Positions 23,327-34,880 of a stretch of 64,000 bases of DNA are shown here, in pieces. The DNA comes from Procambarus clarkii (taxonomy: Eukaryota; Arthropoda; Malacostraca; Decapoda; Cambaridae), in assembly GCF_040958095.1 (NCBI RefSeq), contig NC_091209.1:8930830-8994829 (forward strand), written 5' to 3'. Position 1 is the first letter of the stretch, and each line of letters starts with the position of its first letter. Under the pieces are notes generated by a model. The model saw only the letters and a program-made list of their open reading frames with translations. It did not search any database and was not told the DNA's origin. Both the position numbers and the translations under genes were made by a program.

Positions 23327-26300
23327 TTATGGTACATCAAAACTTCTTGACAAAGCATCAGCAATAACATTTTGTCTGCCTGGAATATGTTTGATTTCTA
23401 CATTAAATTCCTGCAAAAACAATGACCATCGCAGAATTCGTTGGTTCTTGACTTTCATCATATTTATAAAGATAAGGGGGTTGTGGTCTGTAAATACTAA
23501 CACTTTATTTCCTGATAAGTAAATCTCAAACTTCTTGATTGACAATATAAGACCCAACGCCTCCTTTTCTACCACGGAATAATTTCTCTGAGCTGCATTA
23601 AATTTTCTGGAATAGTAATACACAGGATGCTCAATCTGGTCTAAACCAACTTGAATAAGCACAGCACCTATCCCAACATCTGACGCATCAATGTGTAATA
23701 TAAATGGTTTATCAAATTGGGAACTAGCAAGAATAGGTGAGGTGGACAATATGCCCTTTAGGTTCTGAAAAGCATTCTGACAATCTTGTGTCCACTGAAA
23801 CTTTACTTGCTTGCGTAACAAGTTTGTCAAAGGAGCAGCTACTGTTGAAAAATTTCTACAATAACGCCTATAGTATGCACACATACCAATAAACCGTTGG
23901 ACTCCTTTCTTATTGGTCAACACTGGGTAGTCCACAATGGCTTGAATCTTATCTTGTAAGGGGATAATCTTACCTTGGCCTACCTCGTGGCCAAGATAAG
24001 TTATCGTACCTTTTGCCCAACTACACTTATTCATATTTATGGTTAACTTTGCGTTTTCCAACACTGTAAACAAGTTCTTAAGGCCTAAGAGATGATCTGC
24101 CCAATTCTTACTGTACAAAACAATGTCATCAAGGTAGGCCCTACAATCTGGCACATCCTTGAGTAAGAAATTCATAAGTCTTTGAAAAGTAGCAGGTGCA
24201 TTTCTCAAACCGAATGGCATGACATTAAATTCATACGCACCATCAGGTGTAACAAAAGCAGTAACCTCTCTAGCATACTCTGTTAATGGAATTTGATAAT
24301 ACCCTTTTGACAAATCAAGCTTACTTACATATTCGGCATGACCTATGGACTCTATACATTCTTCCAACAAGGGTAAAGGAAAAACGTCCACTGTAGTGTT
24401 CTTGTTCAGTTTCCTGTAATCCACGCACAATCTCCAGGTTCCATCTGGTTTTGGCACTAACAAACACGGAGAGCTCCAAGTACTTTGACTTGGCCGAATG
24501 AAATCATGCTGGAGCAGATATTCCACTTCTGCTTGCATAATTTTCCTCTTTTCGGGATTCACTCGGTACGGATGTTGTCGAATGGGGGTGCTGTCCAGGA
24601 GCTGAATGTCGTGTGTGATGAGGTGGGTCTGGGTAGGAACCTCCCCAAACAGAGATGTATGGTTGTCCAGCAGAACCTGGAACTCATCACGTTGTTCCTC
24701 CTGTAAATGACATAGCATCTCCCTGCCATTGGAACTGGAACTGAGAAGTGGGATATTAACATCATGTCCCTCACTACAATTATCCTCAGGTGGTAACTCT
24801 TCCCGACTAAAACAAGCTACTACACCAGGTCCAACATAAGCTTTTAATCTGTTAATGTGCACAGTCATTTGGGGTTCTGAAAGATTAGGGTTAATTAGTT
24901 TATAAGTTAGGTCTCCCACCTTGTCTACCACTTGGTAGGGTCCTGCGAACTTATGGGACATGGAAGTCCCCATACGAGGTTTCAACACCAACACCAAATC
25001 TCCGACATCAAACGACCTTAGCTTAGCCTTGAACTTCTTGTCATATCGTACTTTCATGGCTTGTTGAGTCCTTCCCAGATGTTCTTTCGCCAACTCACGA
25101 GCCCGACACAACTTAGCCTTGACCTCGCTCAAGTACAATCCGCTCTGATGAACAGAGACATCTCCCAACAACTTTTCTTGTAGCATTTTAAGAGGACCTC
25201 TTACTTGGTGACCAAACACTAGTTCAAAGGGTGAACAGCCCAATGACTCTTGTAGCCCTTCTCTAGCAGCAAACAACACAAAGGGGAGATTCTCATCCCA
25301 ATTACGTGGATGAGTTTCTCCTGTTGTCTTCAGCATTTGTTTCAAAGTCTGGTGGAAACGTTCAAGTCCACCTTGGCTTTGTGGATGATATGGACTGGAC
25401 AATTTGTGCCGAATCCCTCGGGATTCGCAAAAAGTTCTGAAAACTTTAGAAACAAAATTTCCCCCATTATCACTCTGAATAACTCTAGGCATTCCAAACA
25501 ACGAAAAGAATCTTTCAAGACACTTGATGAGATTATGAGCCTTGGTATTCCGTAGAGCATAAGCTTCAGGAAATCTAGTAGTCATACACATGAGAGTGAA
25601 CAAAAACATGTTACCCGATTTAGTCTTAGGTAAAGGACCCACACAATCAATTACAACATGAGTAAATGGTTCATCAGGAACTACAATAGGTTGCAATGGT
25701 GCTCTAGGTACAGATTGATTTGGTTTACCAACAATTTGACAGGGTATACAGTTATGACAATATCTGACCACGTCTTTCTTTAACTTTGGCCAGAAAAAAT
25801 ATTTACTTATCTTATGGTACATATTCGTGATACCTTGATGACCTCCCATGGGGTCATCATGTGCAGCCTGCAGGACCTGCCTACGATAATCATTGGGGAC
25901 AACGAGTTGGGTTCTAATCTCACAATCCTCTGAAGAGGGAGTTCCCTTGGGTCTCCACCTTCTCATCAGAAGTCGATCCTTGAAGAAGAAACCCGTCCCT
26001 TCCTCCAATGCATCAATATTATCAGGAGCCTCAGAAATACACTTACTTAAACTAGGATCAGTAGTCTGTACAACACTTAAGGGCAATGACTCAGACTCAG
26101 CAGCGAGCGGGCAAGAACCTAGTAGCTTGATCTCTTTTCCCGATTGATCGGAATAAAATGGAGTCATAGCTACTTCGGCCTCACTCTCGACAACTGGCGC
26201 ACTGGAGACAAGCGGGCAAGGTACAGATAGTTCAGCCTCCTCACCTTCACTTTCCTTGTGATTTAGGTTCGGCGGGGCTTCTACTACGGCCTCACTCTCA

Positions 26301-28279
26301 TCATCCAGTCGAGTCATAAAAGAATCCTCAAGATCCACCTCCCACTCCTTTACTGAAGGGGTCCTGGTCTTGGGATCAGCAACCTTAGTGAAGACAGGAT
26401 TACTCTCACCTGTTTTTCCCATTGATCTAGTAACAACACAAGCAGGGTAAATAATATCATCATCTGCTTCCGGTTGAGCTAATACATTATGGGGTTTAGT
26501 TAACATGATGGGACACTTTGGCCCTACAACCATTTGGTTGCCAAAATCATTACCTAGAATAATGTCTACCCCAGGAATGGGCAGTTGTTTACTTACACCA
26601 ACATTACACCATCCTGAAGTATATTTAGAATCAAGGTTAACTTGCAATAAGGACACTGGTTGCACACTTCCGGCAATACCCTGGAGAAGCACAACTTCAC
26701 CCAGATCTCGGGTGTCAACATCATCAAGTACCTTCTGGGTAATAAGAGACTGTGAAGCTCCAGTATCACGGAGTAATTGAACAGTCTTATGTCTACCATT
26801 AGTACATAATAAGGTACCTGTGGACATATAGGGTTTGAATTCAGCCATCCAATTGGGACTGACTGTAATACATGAAGAATTAATAGGTTGCACTCCTTTA
26901 CTCATAATAAGACCAGTTGGTCGGAGTTCAGGATGCAAACTAAAACATGAAGAAATCACATGCCCCCTTCTCTTACAATGGGTACAATGTTTGACAGTGG
27001 ACACACTGGTATAACCAACTGCCGGTTTAGAATTAGCATTACTAGGCTTAGATGATCCTGGCAATGGAGTAACCATCTTAGGGTTAGTAAGAGAAGAGTT
27101 CACGGGAGTAACTGTCGCACCAGGAGGAGACTTATACTGATAAGGAGTACGGTGAGCATTGAAATTTACTCTACGACTAGACTTAGGTGAAGTGGCCATA
27201 AACGGGGCCTTAGTCAGCAACTCATGCTCATCCGCGAGCTTTGACAGCTCATCAATATCGGTTACATTCTTTTGTTCTGCCATAAAAGTAGACAACTGGT
27301 CTGGAAGACAGGACAATACTTCTTCCATTATGAGAAGATTCTTTAGAGCATCAAAATCAGTGACTGCAAGTGACTTTAACCATCTGTTGCAAAAATTCGT
27401 CTTCTGACGAGTAAAATCGGCTATTGTCTGATCCTTGATTCTCCTTAGGTTCCTGAACTTTTGCCTGTGTGCCTCTGGATTTAGTTGGTAGGCATTGAGG
27501 ATGCTTTTCTTTACAAAGTCATAATCAAAACTATGAGCGTCAGGGAGGGATGTGAAAACCTCCTGACTACGCCCCTTGAATTGAGACTGCATAATGGCTA
27601 CCCACTGATCCCTTGGCCAGTTCATACTGATGGCAATTTTATTAAAATGTGCAAAGAAAACCTCAGGATCTTCCTCATTGAACTTGGGCAACTCTATATA
27701 CTTATTCATCCTGATGGGATTATTATCACTATTTGTTGAAACATTACTAGTATTTCCATGCCCAGCTGCCATACGCTGTGATTCAAGCCTGAAGTTAGTG
27801 TCAGCCATTTGTTGTTGAATCTCTAATTGTTGCTTCTTTGTGGCTTCTATTTGCAACTGTACCGCAATTTCTAAACGCCTAGTCTCCAGCTCCCTTTGCT
27901 GAGCTTCAGCCTCTAATATTTGCTGTTGCTGTTGAGCTTCAATCTCTCTTTGACGAGCTTCAGCCTCTAATATTTGCTGTTCCTTTTGAGCTTCAAGCTT
28001 AGCATGGGCTATTTGCGCTTCTAACTCAAGACGCTTTAACGTCATCTGATCACTCGACTCCTCTCTTAACTCTTCTAGAATTTCTTCATCTAAATCCCCA
28101 TTCTCAACAAAATGCGTCACAATGACTTTCAATATTTGGGCTTTAACCATTCTATTGCTGGCGGTCAAATCCAAATGATTTGCCATTTGTATTAACTCAG
28201 TCTTTTTAAGGTTCTGAATCCCTTCAAAGTCTGGGTGAGCCACCAACGCTGCAACTTTCTCCTCCATCGTTACTAACAC
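23327..28279 (-). CDS. gag-pol: Gag-pol polyprotein, gypsy 1 (gag-PR-INT-RT-RNase H)
   Basis: 1650 codons, no break. Residues 80-170 form a Glu/Gln-rich coiled coil. 195-345 is a SCAN-like gag domain (FAHFNKIAISMNWPRDQW). The zinc knuckle is CX2CX4HX4C at 432-445. Protease is LLRDTGAS, with the active site at 505-507. Integrase has an HHCC zinc site (H807, H814, C844, C847), a D878-D937-E973 core with 35 residues between the last two, and a GPY module at 1113-1115. Reverse transcriptase follows, with KLDLSKGYYQIPL and YLDD at 1382-1385. RNase H (D1531, E1571, D1598) ends with IADALSR. Integrase before RT is unusual for Ty3/gypsy. The Met at codon 5 is an alternative start. Expression as one fusion implies processing by its own protease; how gag excess is achieved is not visible. 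Confidence 0.95.
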   Translation of the reverse strand: MLVTMEEKVAALVAHPDFEGIQNLKKTELIQMANHLDLTASNRMVKAQILKVIVTHFVENGDLDEEILEELREESSDQMTLKRLELEAQIAHAKLEAQKEQQILEAEARQREIEAQQQQQILEAEAQQRELETRRLEIAVQLQIEATKKQQLEIQQQMADTNFRLESQRMAAGHGNTSNVSTNSDNNPIRMNKYIELPKFNEEDPEVFFAHFNKIAISMNWPRDQWVAIMQSQFKGRSQEVFTSLPDAHSFDYDFVKKSILNAYQLNPEAHRQKFRNLRRIKDQTIADFTRQKTNFCNRWLKSLAVTDFDALKNLLIMEEVLSCLPDQLSTFMAEQKNVTDIDELSKLADEHELLTKAPFMATSPKSSRRVNFNAHRTPYQYKSPPGATVTPVNSSLTNPKMVTPLPGSSKPSNANSKPAVGYTSVSTVKHCTHCKRRGHVISSCFSLHPELRPTGLIMSKGVQPINSSCITVSPNWMAEFKPYMSTGTLLCTNGRHKTVQLLRDTGASQSLITQKVLDDVDTRDLGEVVLLQGIAGSVQPVSLLQVNLDSKYTSGWCNVGVSKQLPIPGVDIILGNDFGNQMVVGPKCPIMLTKPHNVLAQPEADDDIIYPACVVTRSMGKTGESNPVFTKVADPKTRTPSVKEWEVDLEDSFMTRLDDESEAVVEAPPNLNHKESEGEEAELSVPCPLVSSAPVVESEAEVAMTPFYSDQSGKEIKLLGSCPLAAESESLPLSVVQTTDPSLSKCISEAPDNIDALEEGTGFFFKDRLLMRRWRPKGTPSSEDCEIRTQLVVPNDYRRQVLQAAHDDPMGGHQGITNMYHKISKYFFWPKLKKDVVRYCHNCIPCQIVGKPNQSVPRAPLQPIVVPDEPFTHVVIDCVGPLPKTKSGNMFLFTLMCMTTRFPEAYALRNTKAHNLIKCLERFFSLFGMPRVIQSDNGGNFVSKVFRTFCESRGIRHKLSSPYHPQSQGGLERFHQTLKQMLKTTGETHPRNWDENLPFVLFAAREGLQESLGCSPFELVFGHQVRGPLKMLQEKLLGDVSVHQSGLYLSEVKAKLCRARELAKEHLGRTQQAMKVRYDKKFKAKLRSFDVGDLVLVLKPRMGTSMSHKFAGPYQVVDKVGDLTYKLINPNLSEPQMTVHINRLKAYVGPGVVACFSREELPPEDNCSEGHDVNIPLLSSSSNGREMLCHLQEEQRDEFQVLLDNHTSLFGEVPTQTHLITHDIQLLDSTPIRQHPYRVNPEKRKIMQAEVEYLLQHDFIRPSQSTWSSPCLLVPKPDGTWRLCVDYRKLNKNTTVDVFPLPLLEECIESIGHAEYVSKLDLSKGYYQIPLTEYAREVTAFVTPDGAYEFNVMPFGLRNAPATFQRLMNFLLKDVPDCRAYLDDIVLYSKNWADHLLGLKNLFTVLENAKLTINMNKCSWAKGTITYLGHEVGQGKIIPLQDKIQAIVDYPVLTNKKGVQRFIGMCAYYRRYCRNFSTVAAPLTNLLRKQVKFQWTQDCQNAFQNLKGILSTSPILASSQFDKPFILHIDASDVGIGAVLIQVGLDQIEHPVYYYSRKFNAAQRNYSVVEKEALGLILSIKKFEIYLSGNKVLVFTDHNPLIFINMMKVKNQRILRWSLFLQEFNVEIKHIPGRQNVIADALSRSFDVP

Positions 28280-28555
28280 TTGGCACTTGATTCACAAAAT
28301 TAATTAACACAATGGCACTGCACTACACTTCACTGTAAAATTGTCACCACACTGAAAATTCGCTTGGCCTCACTGCACAAACAAAATATATAGGATGACT
28401 TACCTCAAAATCGTGAAACGTTGTTACTTGACACACAGGAAGGCTTGCTTGGCACATGGAATAGTTCTTAAGAAACACACAGAGACACTTGACACACTGG
28501 TACCTAGGAAGGCAAGGTTAGATTAGCATAGTTAAGTTAAAAATGGGACAATATT
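28280..28555 (-). other. Gypsy 1 untranslated leader
   Basis: About 275 bases between the primer site and ATG with scattered cact/acttg motifs. No ORF. Confidence 0.6.
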
Positions 28556-28573
28556 TCCCGGCACAGGCCCCCA
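28556..28573 (-). other. Gypsy 1 primer-binding site
   Basis: On the - strand TGGGGGCCTGTGCCGGGA starts with TGG, complementary to a tRNA CCA end, eight bases inside the 5' LTR. It is somewhat like a tRNA-Pro end, but the primer tRNA is not established. Confidence 0.6.
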
Positions 28574-28581
28574 TAACTCTT

Positions 28582-29456
28582 TGTTACCTATCGTACGTTA
28601 CGGCTCGTGATCCTACAGCAGCCAAACTTTAATAAGTCTAGGGATACGACACAACTGCTGTTCTCAATAGCGAATCACCAGTATAACCCCTTACTAGGTA
28701 ATGAGCACAACAATAGAATCTTCATAGGACTGAAGAATAAAGACTAAGCATATGTATATAATTTATATTAAATAAATCTCAAAGGCAAACAGATGATTAT
28801 ATGGTCACAATATATCACATTAAAAATATCACTGTAACTTCCAGACATTAAATCAATACTAAGAATAATTATATGGCTAGAATAAAAGAATGACTTAACT
28901 CCAACAAGTGTTATCTCCCCGGTTTCTGCTCAGCTACTGAACTCCAATATGAGAGTCAAAAAACACATTGCCTTGCCCCGCGAATAAATTGCCAAAGTTA
29001 CAATATTTATTATTTCAACAATGGAGCACTACATTGTGACAAGAGTAGTCTTAAACTAACTTAATGAATAATTAGTACACATTGATATAGACAACAAAAG
29101 CACGTGTTTCTTTACATAGTAATTAAAATATGCATACAGAATAGCATAATGGCATGCACACCCCAGCAACGGACGATCCCACGACAATTTGCCAGATACA
29201 GTTCACTCAATTATTATTTCACTCTGTTACCCACTGATGATCACATATAAATCATTAGTTCCCGTGGGAAAACTGATCACACAAAGAAATAAACAATCAT
29301 TCCCACGATACGCTGGGCCTAACGCCAACACTGTAACATGAATGTGCATTTGCATAGAACATATAAGTATAACAATATACATGCTTGTAATTTACATACA
29401 ATTATAAATGTACATATTAATATATTCACTTACGTATCTTATAAGGGTACGTAACA
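28582..29456 (-). repeat. Gypsy 1 LTR (5' LTR in element sense)
   Basis: Partner of 22362-23236, offset exactly 6220 bases with no indel. Should carry the element promoter. I could not fix a start site. Confidence 0.95.
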
Positions 29457-29461
29457 CCCCC
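29457..29461. repeat. Target-site duplication, gypsy 1, right
   Basis: ccccc, partner of 22357-22361. Confidence 0.75.
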
Positions 29462-29787
29462 TACCCTTCAACTTGCCCCCTATCCCCCAATATGCACTCT
29501 ACCCCCCAATATGCCCTCTACCCCCCAATATGCTCTCTACCCCTACCCTCTAACCAGCCTTCCAACTATCCCCCCAACCTTCCCCCCTCCTCCTCCCCTC
29601 ACCCAAGTACACAAGTTTGACATCATGGTTTGGGTTGGTGTTGTGTTCAAAGCCTCATGAACTTCAGGTGTTATTCTGCTTACAGAAGTGTATTGACTTT
29701 CCAGTACTGAGTAATCGAAACGCTATGCGTACTAGTGGCTTTAGGTAGTGTATGTATCAGCTCTATCTATAAATCCAACATTATGTT
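29462..29787. repeat. C-rich tract (right half), then unassigned sequence with repeat Z
   Basis: 29462-29610 holds irregular copies of ctaccccccaatatgc, the continuation of the tract split by gypsy 1. 29715-29755 is repeat Z on the - strand. Confidence 0.6.
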
Positions 29788-29836
29788 GACCAGACCACAC
29801 ACTAGAAGGTGAAGGGACGACGACTTTCAACTTACT
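29788..29836 (+). mobile_element. Half copy of the 149-base palindromic element
   Basis: Begins gttgaccagaccacacacta and continues gaaggtgaagggacgacgac, matching the left arm of the element at 59002-59150, then diverges. Confidence 0.75.
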
Positions 29837-31118
29837 TTAGTCACGTTATTGTGGCTCATCGCTGCAATCCAACATTATGTTTGTAAGTAATCCTCTATTT
29901 ATGTACTTTTACCTGAATAAACATTTGATTTGATTTTTTGAAGTACCCAGCGACACACTCTCCAAGAGTAGCAACGTTGATTCGACGTCACATCAACGGC
30001 ATCAATGTTGCTCTTGGACTTCGTGTCCACCGAGTACTTTAACATTTCGGCAACTTTAAGTAAAGTTTGTTTTCACTCGTCTTTCGAGAGATTAAACTTG
30101 TCAGAAGGGACCAGTTAGCCTACAGATGTGGCATTAAGTGTTGATGTAATTATTAGTATTAATATTATTGCTACGGTGTCTATAACATGAACTTTATTGA
30201 ACACATTATTAACTGTTGTTCAATATTTCCTAGATTAAAATTTAATTACCCGCAGGGATTTTGTGTACTTAAATATTTTATATTTTCCTTTCGTGCTAAC
30301 GAAAAGTAAATACAGATTCCAAATATAAAAGTATTTTTTTTTGTAAGTTATAGAAAACTATGTTGTTTAAATACAATAAGCTACTTTAGGTACTGCTAAA
30401 AGAAAGTCCCATGCATGGGGGGGCATCCACAGCTCTAAGGTTAGCTTTCTCCCCTTGTGGCAGTGCAGCCTGGAGCTTGGGGGCTCAGCTTTTTCCCTCC
30501 ATCACTTGGCTGTCGCAGCTGGACTGTGAGTATTTTTGTTGCGTCTGGTCTGGTGCTGGGGCTGCAAGAGCATCCCACTGATTGCAACAATCAATGAAGG
30601 AAGGATCGTGTATCCTTCCTGGGTGGGTTTGACGTACAGTCCCTTGCCGATGTTCTATTTTCGTTATATTACATGGCGATTATTTCGGTGTTATTTGTTA
30701 GGCTATCTCTGGTGGTGATGTGGTTGTGTGTAGAGACCATGCAGCGTTTCTCGTAGACATATGTTATTGAATATAACAATAGGAGTTAGCTCACTAATTC
30801 TAGTACGAATATTCTGTGTATATCTTATGTTCTACTGTAGGGAAGGCAGTTGAATATTTAACTCACCAAGGTTCAAATTACAATTTGTTCAGTCGTGTGC
30901 CGCTGAAGGTCGCGTTTGTTGTTACTTCAGCACCCACGGAGGCAGTGAATACATAGCGGGTGGGAGTACATTACACACACCAGGCAGCACGGGGTGAAGT
31001 GTGGGGTCAGGCGGTCAATGTCACCCGGGGCAGAACGTGTGGTGTAAGGGGAAGGAAGTTCTCTGCTGATGTAGACACTACAGGAAGGCTAAGAGTAAAC
31101 TGGCCGGTGATAACCGGC
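29837..31118. other. No gene; LINE-like 3' tail at 29885-29940
   Basis: 29885-29940 resembles a LINE 3' end (tttacctgaataaacatttg then a TTGATT tail). The rest, including an imperfect G/C-rich patch at 30410-30620, is not recognised. Confidence 0.4.
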
Positions 31119-32235
31119 TCACTGTTTTATGTGCAGTGCTTCGGTTATGACTAATCTTCTTTTGTTGTGTCTATCGATTATTTCCGTGTTGGTGTTGAGG
31201 ATATCTCTGGTAATGGTCAGGTTGTGTGCAGAAACCATGTAATCTTCGATAGAGCCTTGTTGTTTGTGTATTGTTGGGCGGCTTGAGACGTTGTTGTCTT
31301 GCCTATATATTGAGAACATTGGGAATGATAGTCCCCCAAGTGGGCAGGTAAAGACATAGATGACATTGGTCTCTTTCAAGATGTTATGGTTGGTGTCGGG
31401 AGAGTTGAGTACGGGTAAGTCATTGGTCTTTAGATCTTTTTATTCTTGATGTAAACTGCGGTTAATATCGGCCGGGTTCACGTTTCCCTCGATAAAGTCT
31501 TTCAGGATTCTTTATGAAGCGATGAAAGAAAGTTCATATGGAAGAGTTTAATAGGTAGGGAGGATACTGTAGTGTTGGGTGTTGTATGGTGGTGGTCCAT
31601 CACTATAACACGTATGGTGGTGGCTCACCATGGAAAAAGAAGTTTTGTGGAAGGGTTGTATAGGCGAGTGAGGTCGTGTAGTGTTGACCCCATCAGAGAC
31701 ATCATGGCTCTTTTACCTTGCCTTTAGTGATCTCGGTGGCACAGTTGACATTGTTTTCGACAACACTCCGCTTCTAGAGCATGGTTCACATAGGGGTCGA
31801 CAGCACTTTGCTCGCGCCTGTCAGGCACTCATTTCTAACATTAAGGAACATTCCTATGTTAATTTCCTTAGGATAGACAAGTGTATGGAAGCCACTATTC
31901 CTTTCCGAGACTGTTATATCTAGGAAAGGCAGCGTCCCTCCACTCTCCGTCCCGTGAGTGAAGGTTAGCACGGAACTCAGCTCCTGGGCTGCCGTACACT
32001 GCGACAAACCTTCCATGTCAGGTACTTGAAGGAAGATATGATCAACATACCTCCAGTAGACGTCAGCCTCAAGCTCCATGTCAACAAGAACTTTCTCCCC
32101 TAATAGTGCCCATGTAAAAAATGGTAAATATGATAAAATAGGGGCGTGAAGACTCCATCTACTTGTTTATACATGCGCCCATCAGGGCTCAGGGAGGGTA
32201 CCTCTTAAGTACATGCTTGGAGCAGCGTCCTAAGT
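31119..32235 (-). pseudogene. Decayed Penelope-like element (RT half and GIY-YIG)
   Basis: Reading down the - strand: QACT(stop)EVPSLSPDGRMYKQVDG at about 32220-32150, then YVDHIFLQVPDMEG (YVDD decayed to YVDH), GGTLPFLDITVSERNSGFHT, a scrambled linker at 31400-31700, and finally the GIY-YIG part KETNVIYVFTCPLGGL with a tail ITRDILNTNTEIIDRHNK. Same family as 14-16 kb but older, with many stops and shifts. The catalytic Asp loss and stops make it dead. Confidence 0.85.
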
Positions 32236-32404
32236 ATGCGTCGTGGGATGTGAGGAGGAAAGCAGACTGGAGTGTGATAAACTCTGTATATTAACATTCC
32301 AAGCTTCCGTTTTATCTAAATATCTTGAATACCTACGCGTGGTTTTCTCTCTATTGTCAATCTACTAATTATTGACCACCTGATGCGAACGGTCTTGATG
32401 TAAT
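32236..32404. other. Unassigned spacer
   Basis: Possibly older PLE sequence upstream of the RT remnant, but no motif supports this. Confidence 0.3.
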
Positions 32405-32600
32405 TAAAGATGTTGGGGACAGGAAGCCTGCGTTTGCCCTTATCGAGGTCCCCCCCTAAGGCCATCAGTTGCCTAGTTCACAGATATTTATTTGCTGCTA
32501 GATGGACAGAGACATCAGGTGAAAGAAAACATGCTCAATCGTTTCTGTCCTGCCTGAGGATTGAGCACGGGTCACTCGATTGGGAGTCGAGGACGTAGGC
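32405..32600 (-). mobile_element. tRNA-headed SINE, diverged copy
   Basis: On the - strand: a tRNA-like head around cgactcccaatcgagtgac, a core ctagcagcaaataaatatc, and then ggacctcgataagg with caggcttcctgtccc, which also occur in the copy at 59300-59560. Confidence 0.65.
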
Positions 32601-32742
32601 TACTTTGCTGCAAATGAACATTAGTTTGACTACATAAATGTTTTCGTATTATCATTTTTTGTTTTTATTTACGACCAATAAATTAAATTTTTTACAGTGT
32701 TTGAGTTTTATAATACTTAATTCAATTAAAAAAAATATAATT

Positions 32743-33114
32743 TCATACCGAGCAGTGCTGACATTTCCTCTCATCTTCCGGAACCTGTAAGCCTATTTCC
32801 CATGCACATGGGTACCCAAGCCTGATGCGATATAAGTGTACTTCTGTTGCTCTACTGCTCCCTTTCATCAAACTAAGTGGTTCATAGTTGGTTGAATTCT
32901 TGTACCAACCCGCAGATCCTGATGTTGCAACTGCCGTGTTGTGGTCACTGTACGTCTTTTGCATTGCTCTGTTTCTAATTACTTTCTTAGTCTGTGATAG
33001 ACTCTGTAGTATGTAAATATCTACATTTCTTCTCTTAGTTGCAAGTTTCAACAGTGACTCGTAAATTGTAGTTGAAATATTGCACTTCTTGGATAGCTGT
33101 AAATTAATATACAT
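32743..33114 (-). pseudogene. LINE C-terminal fragment (post-RNase H zinc region)
   Basis: A 123-residue frame ending IRLGYPCAWEIGLQVPEDE and KCQHC. It matches in style the segment ARIRLGYKYLWQLGLYRD..KCKVC at 58007-58429, so it is the same or a sister LINE family. The zinc cluster is cut after the first Cys pair, so the copy is 3'-truncated. Confidence 0.65.
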
Positions 33115-33799
33115 TGCGTAATTCTATTATACAATTGGAATAGATTTACATTAAATAATCTTTATTTTCTGCGCGTAAAACTACAAATCACTGGAATCGT
33201 GATTCAATGAAATGGGAAGCGAGGTCTCGCTCAGCTGGAAAATACGACTGGCGGGCGCACGTAAACCCATTCCCATTGCTTACCTGATTTTCTCTCAGGC
33301 TGTGCCTTAGAAAACAAAAAAATATAACTAAACATTGCACATACATGAAAACATCCTACATTAAATGCATGAAATGATAAAAGCAAAAAACAAACATATC
33401 ACCTATTCTACTCCCCAAATCCGTGCAGTACGACACTCTCTCACTCGGGACCACAACATTGGCCCTGGAAAGCAGTCATCTGTTTAGTGTTGCTTCTGGT
33501 TACTTAGTAGCAGTACGCTGCTCCCTCGCGCTGTGTTACAATCCCCCCTTATACCATTGAACATCAATAATAGTAACAGAAAAAAACCATACACTTAGCT
33601 CTAATTCGGTAAATACATATCAGTGCTTCTCCGCCAGCAACTTCTCGCTAAAAAAAGGTATGGTTTATTTATATTATATTTTGGCTCAGTAATTTATTGT
33701 TAAGAATTAAGCATATTTCCAGAAATAACTACATATTTAATATATATTATTTTCTTAAAATACTCCATATTAGAAAAGGGTCGATTTATTATGTGAGAT
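33115..33799. other. No recognisable gene
   Basis: AT-rich unique-looking sequence. Confidence 0.5.
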
Positions 33800-34880
33800 C
33801 ATGACATACTGGCTTCAAGCACATGACAGGTGTTAGATCCTGGCTTCAAGCACGTGACAGGTGTTAGATCCTGGCTTCAAGCACGTGACAGGTGTTAGAT
33901 CCTGGCTTCAAGCATACGGCAGGTGTTAGATCCTGGCTTCAAGCACGTGACAGGTGTTAGATTCTGGCTTCAAGTATATGGCAGGTGTTAGAACTTGGCT
34001 TCGAGCACATGGCAGGTGTTAGATCCTGGCTTCAAGCATACGGCAGGTGTTAGATCCTGGCTTCAAGCACGTGACAGGTGTTAGATTCTGGCTTCAAGTA
34101 TATGGCAGGTGTTAGAACTTGGCTTCGAGCACATGGCAGGTGTTAGATCCTGGCTTCAAGCACATGACGTGTTAGATCCTGGCTTCAAGCACATGACAGG
34201 TGTTAGATCCTGGCTTCAAGCACATGGCAGGTGTTAGATCCTGGCTTCAAGCACATGACGGGTGTTAGATCCAGGCTTCAAACACATGACAGTTGTTAGA
34301 TCCTGGCTTGAAGCACATGACGTGTTAGATCCTGGCTTCAAGCACATGACAGGTGTTAGATCCTGGCTTCAAGCACGTGACAGGTGTTAGATCCTGACTT
34401 CAAGCACGTGACAGGTGTTAGATCCTGGCTTCAAGCACGTGACAGGTGTTAGATTTTGGTTTCAGGCACGTGATAGCTGTTAGATTTTGGTTTCAGGCAC
34501 GTGATAGGTGTTAGATTTTGGCTTCAAGCACGTGACAGGTGTTAGATTCTGACTTCAAGCACACGGCAGGTGTTAAATCCTGTCTGCAAGGACATAAGTG
34601 TTTGATCCTGCTTTCATGGTCATGGCAGGTGTTAGATTTTGGCCTTACTAAGCACAAGACAGGTGTTAGATCGTGGCGCAAACATGACAGGTGTTAGATC
34701 CTGGTTTCAGCTACATGATCAGGTTTTAGATCCCTGCTTCAAGCTCATGACAGGTGTTACATCACGACTTCAAGCATTTGGCAGGTGTTAATTCCTTGCT
34801 TCATTACTTTGGCAGGTGTTAGATCCTGACTTCAGGTATATGGCAGGTGTTAGATCTTGGCTTGAAGGACATGACTGATG
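33800..34880. repeat. 31-base minisatellite, about 35 copies
   Basis: Unit tgttagatcctggcttcaag plus cac(a/g)tgacagg. Many copies carry CACGTG (a perfect E-box palindrome), others CACATG. Copies decay toward the right end. Confidence 0.95.

Larger units (their letters stand above)
22362..29456 (-). mobile_element. Ty3/gypsy LTR retrotransposon 1, complete, Gmr1-like domain order
   Basis: 7095 bases with two 875-base LTRs (one visible mismatch), ccccc target duplications on both sides, primer-binding site, polypurine tract and one uninterrupted gag-pol ORF. Integrase precedes reverse transcriptase, the order of Ty1/copia elements and of the Gmr1-like group of Ty3/gypsy. All catalytic motifs are intact, so this copy is young and may still be competent. 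There is no envelope-like ORF. Confidence 0.95.

Noticed and set aside
33800-34880. CRISPR-like array
   Set aside because: Units are contiguous with no unique spacers, and the context is clearly eukaryotic.
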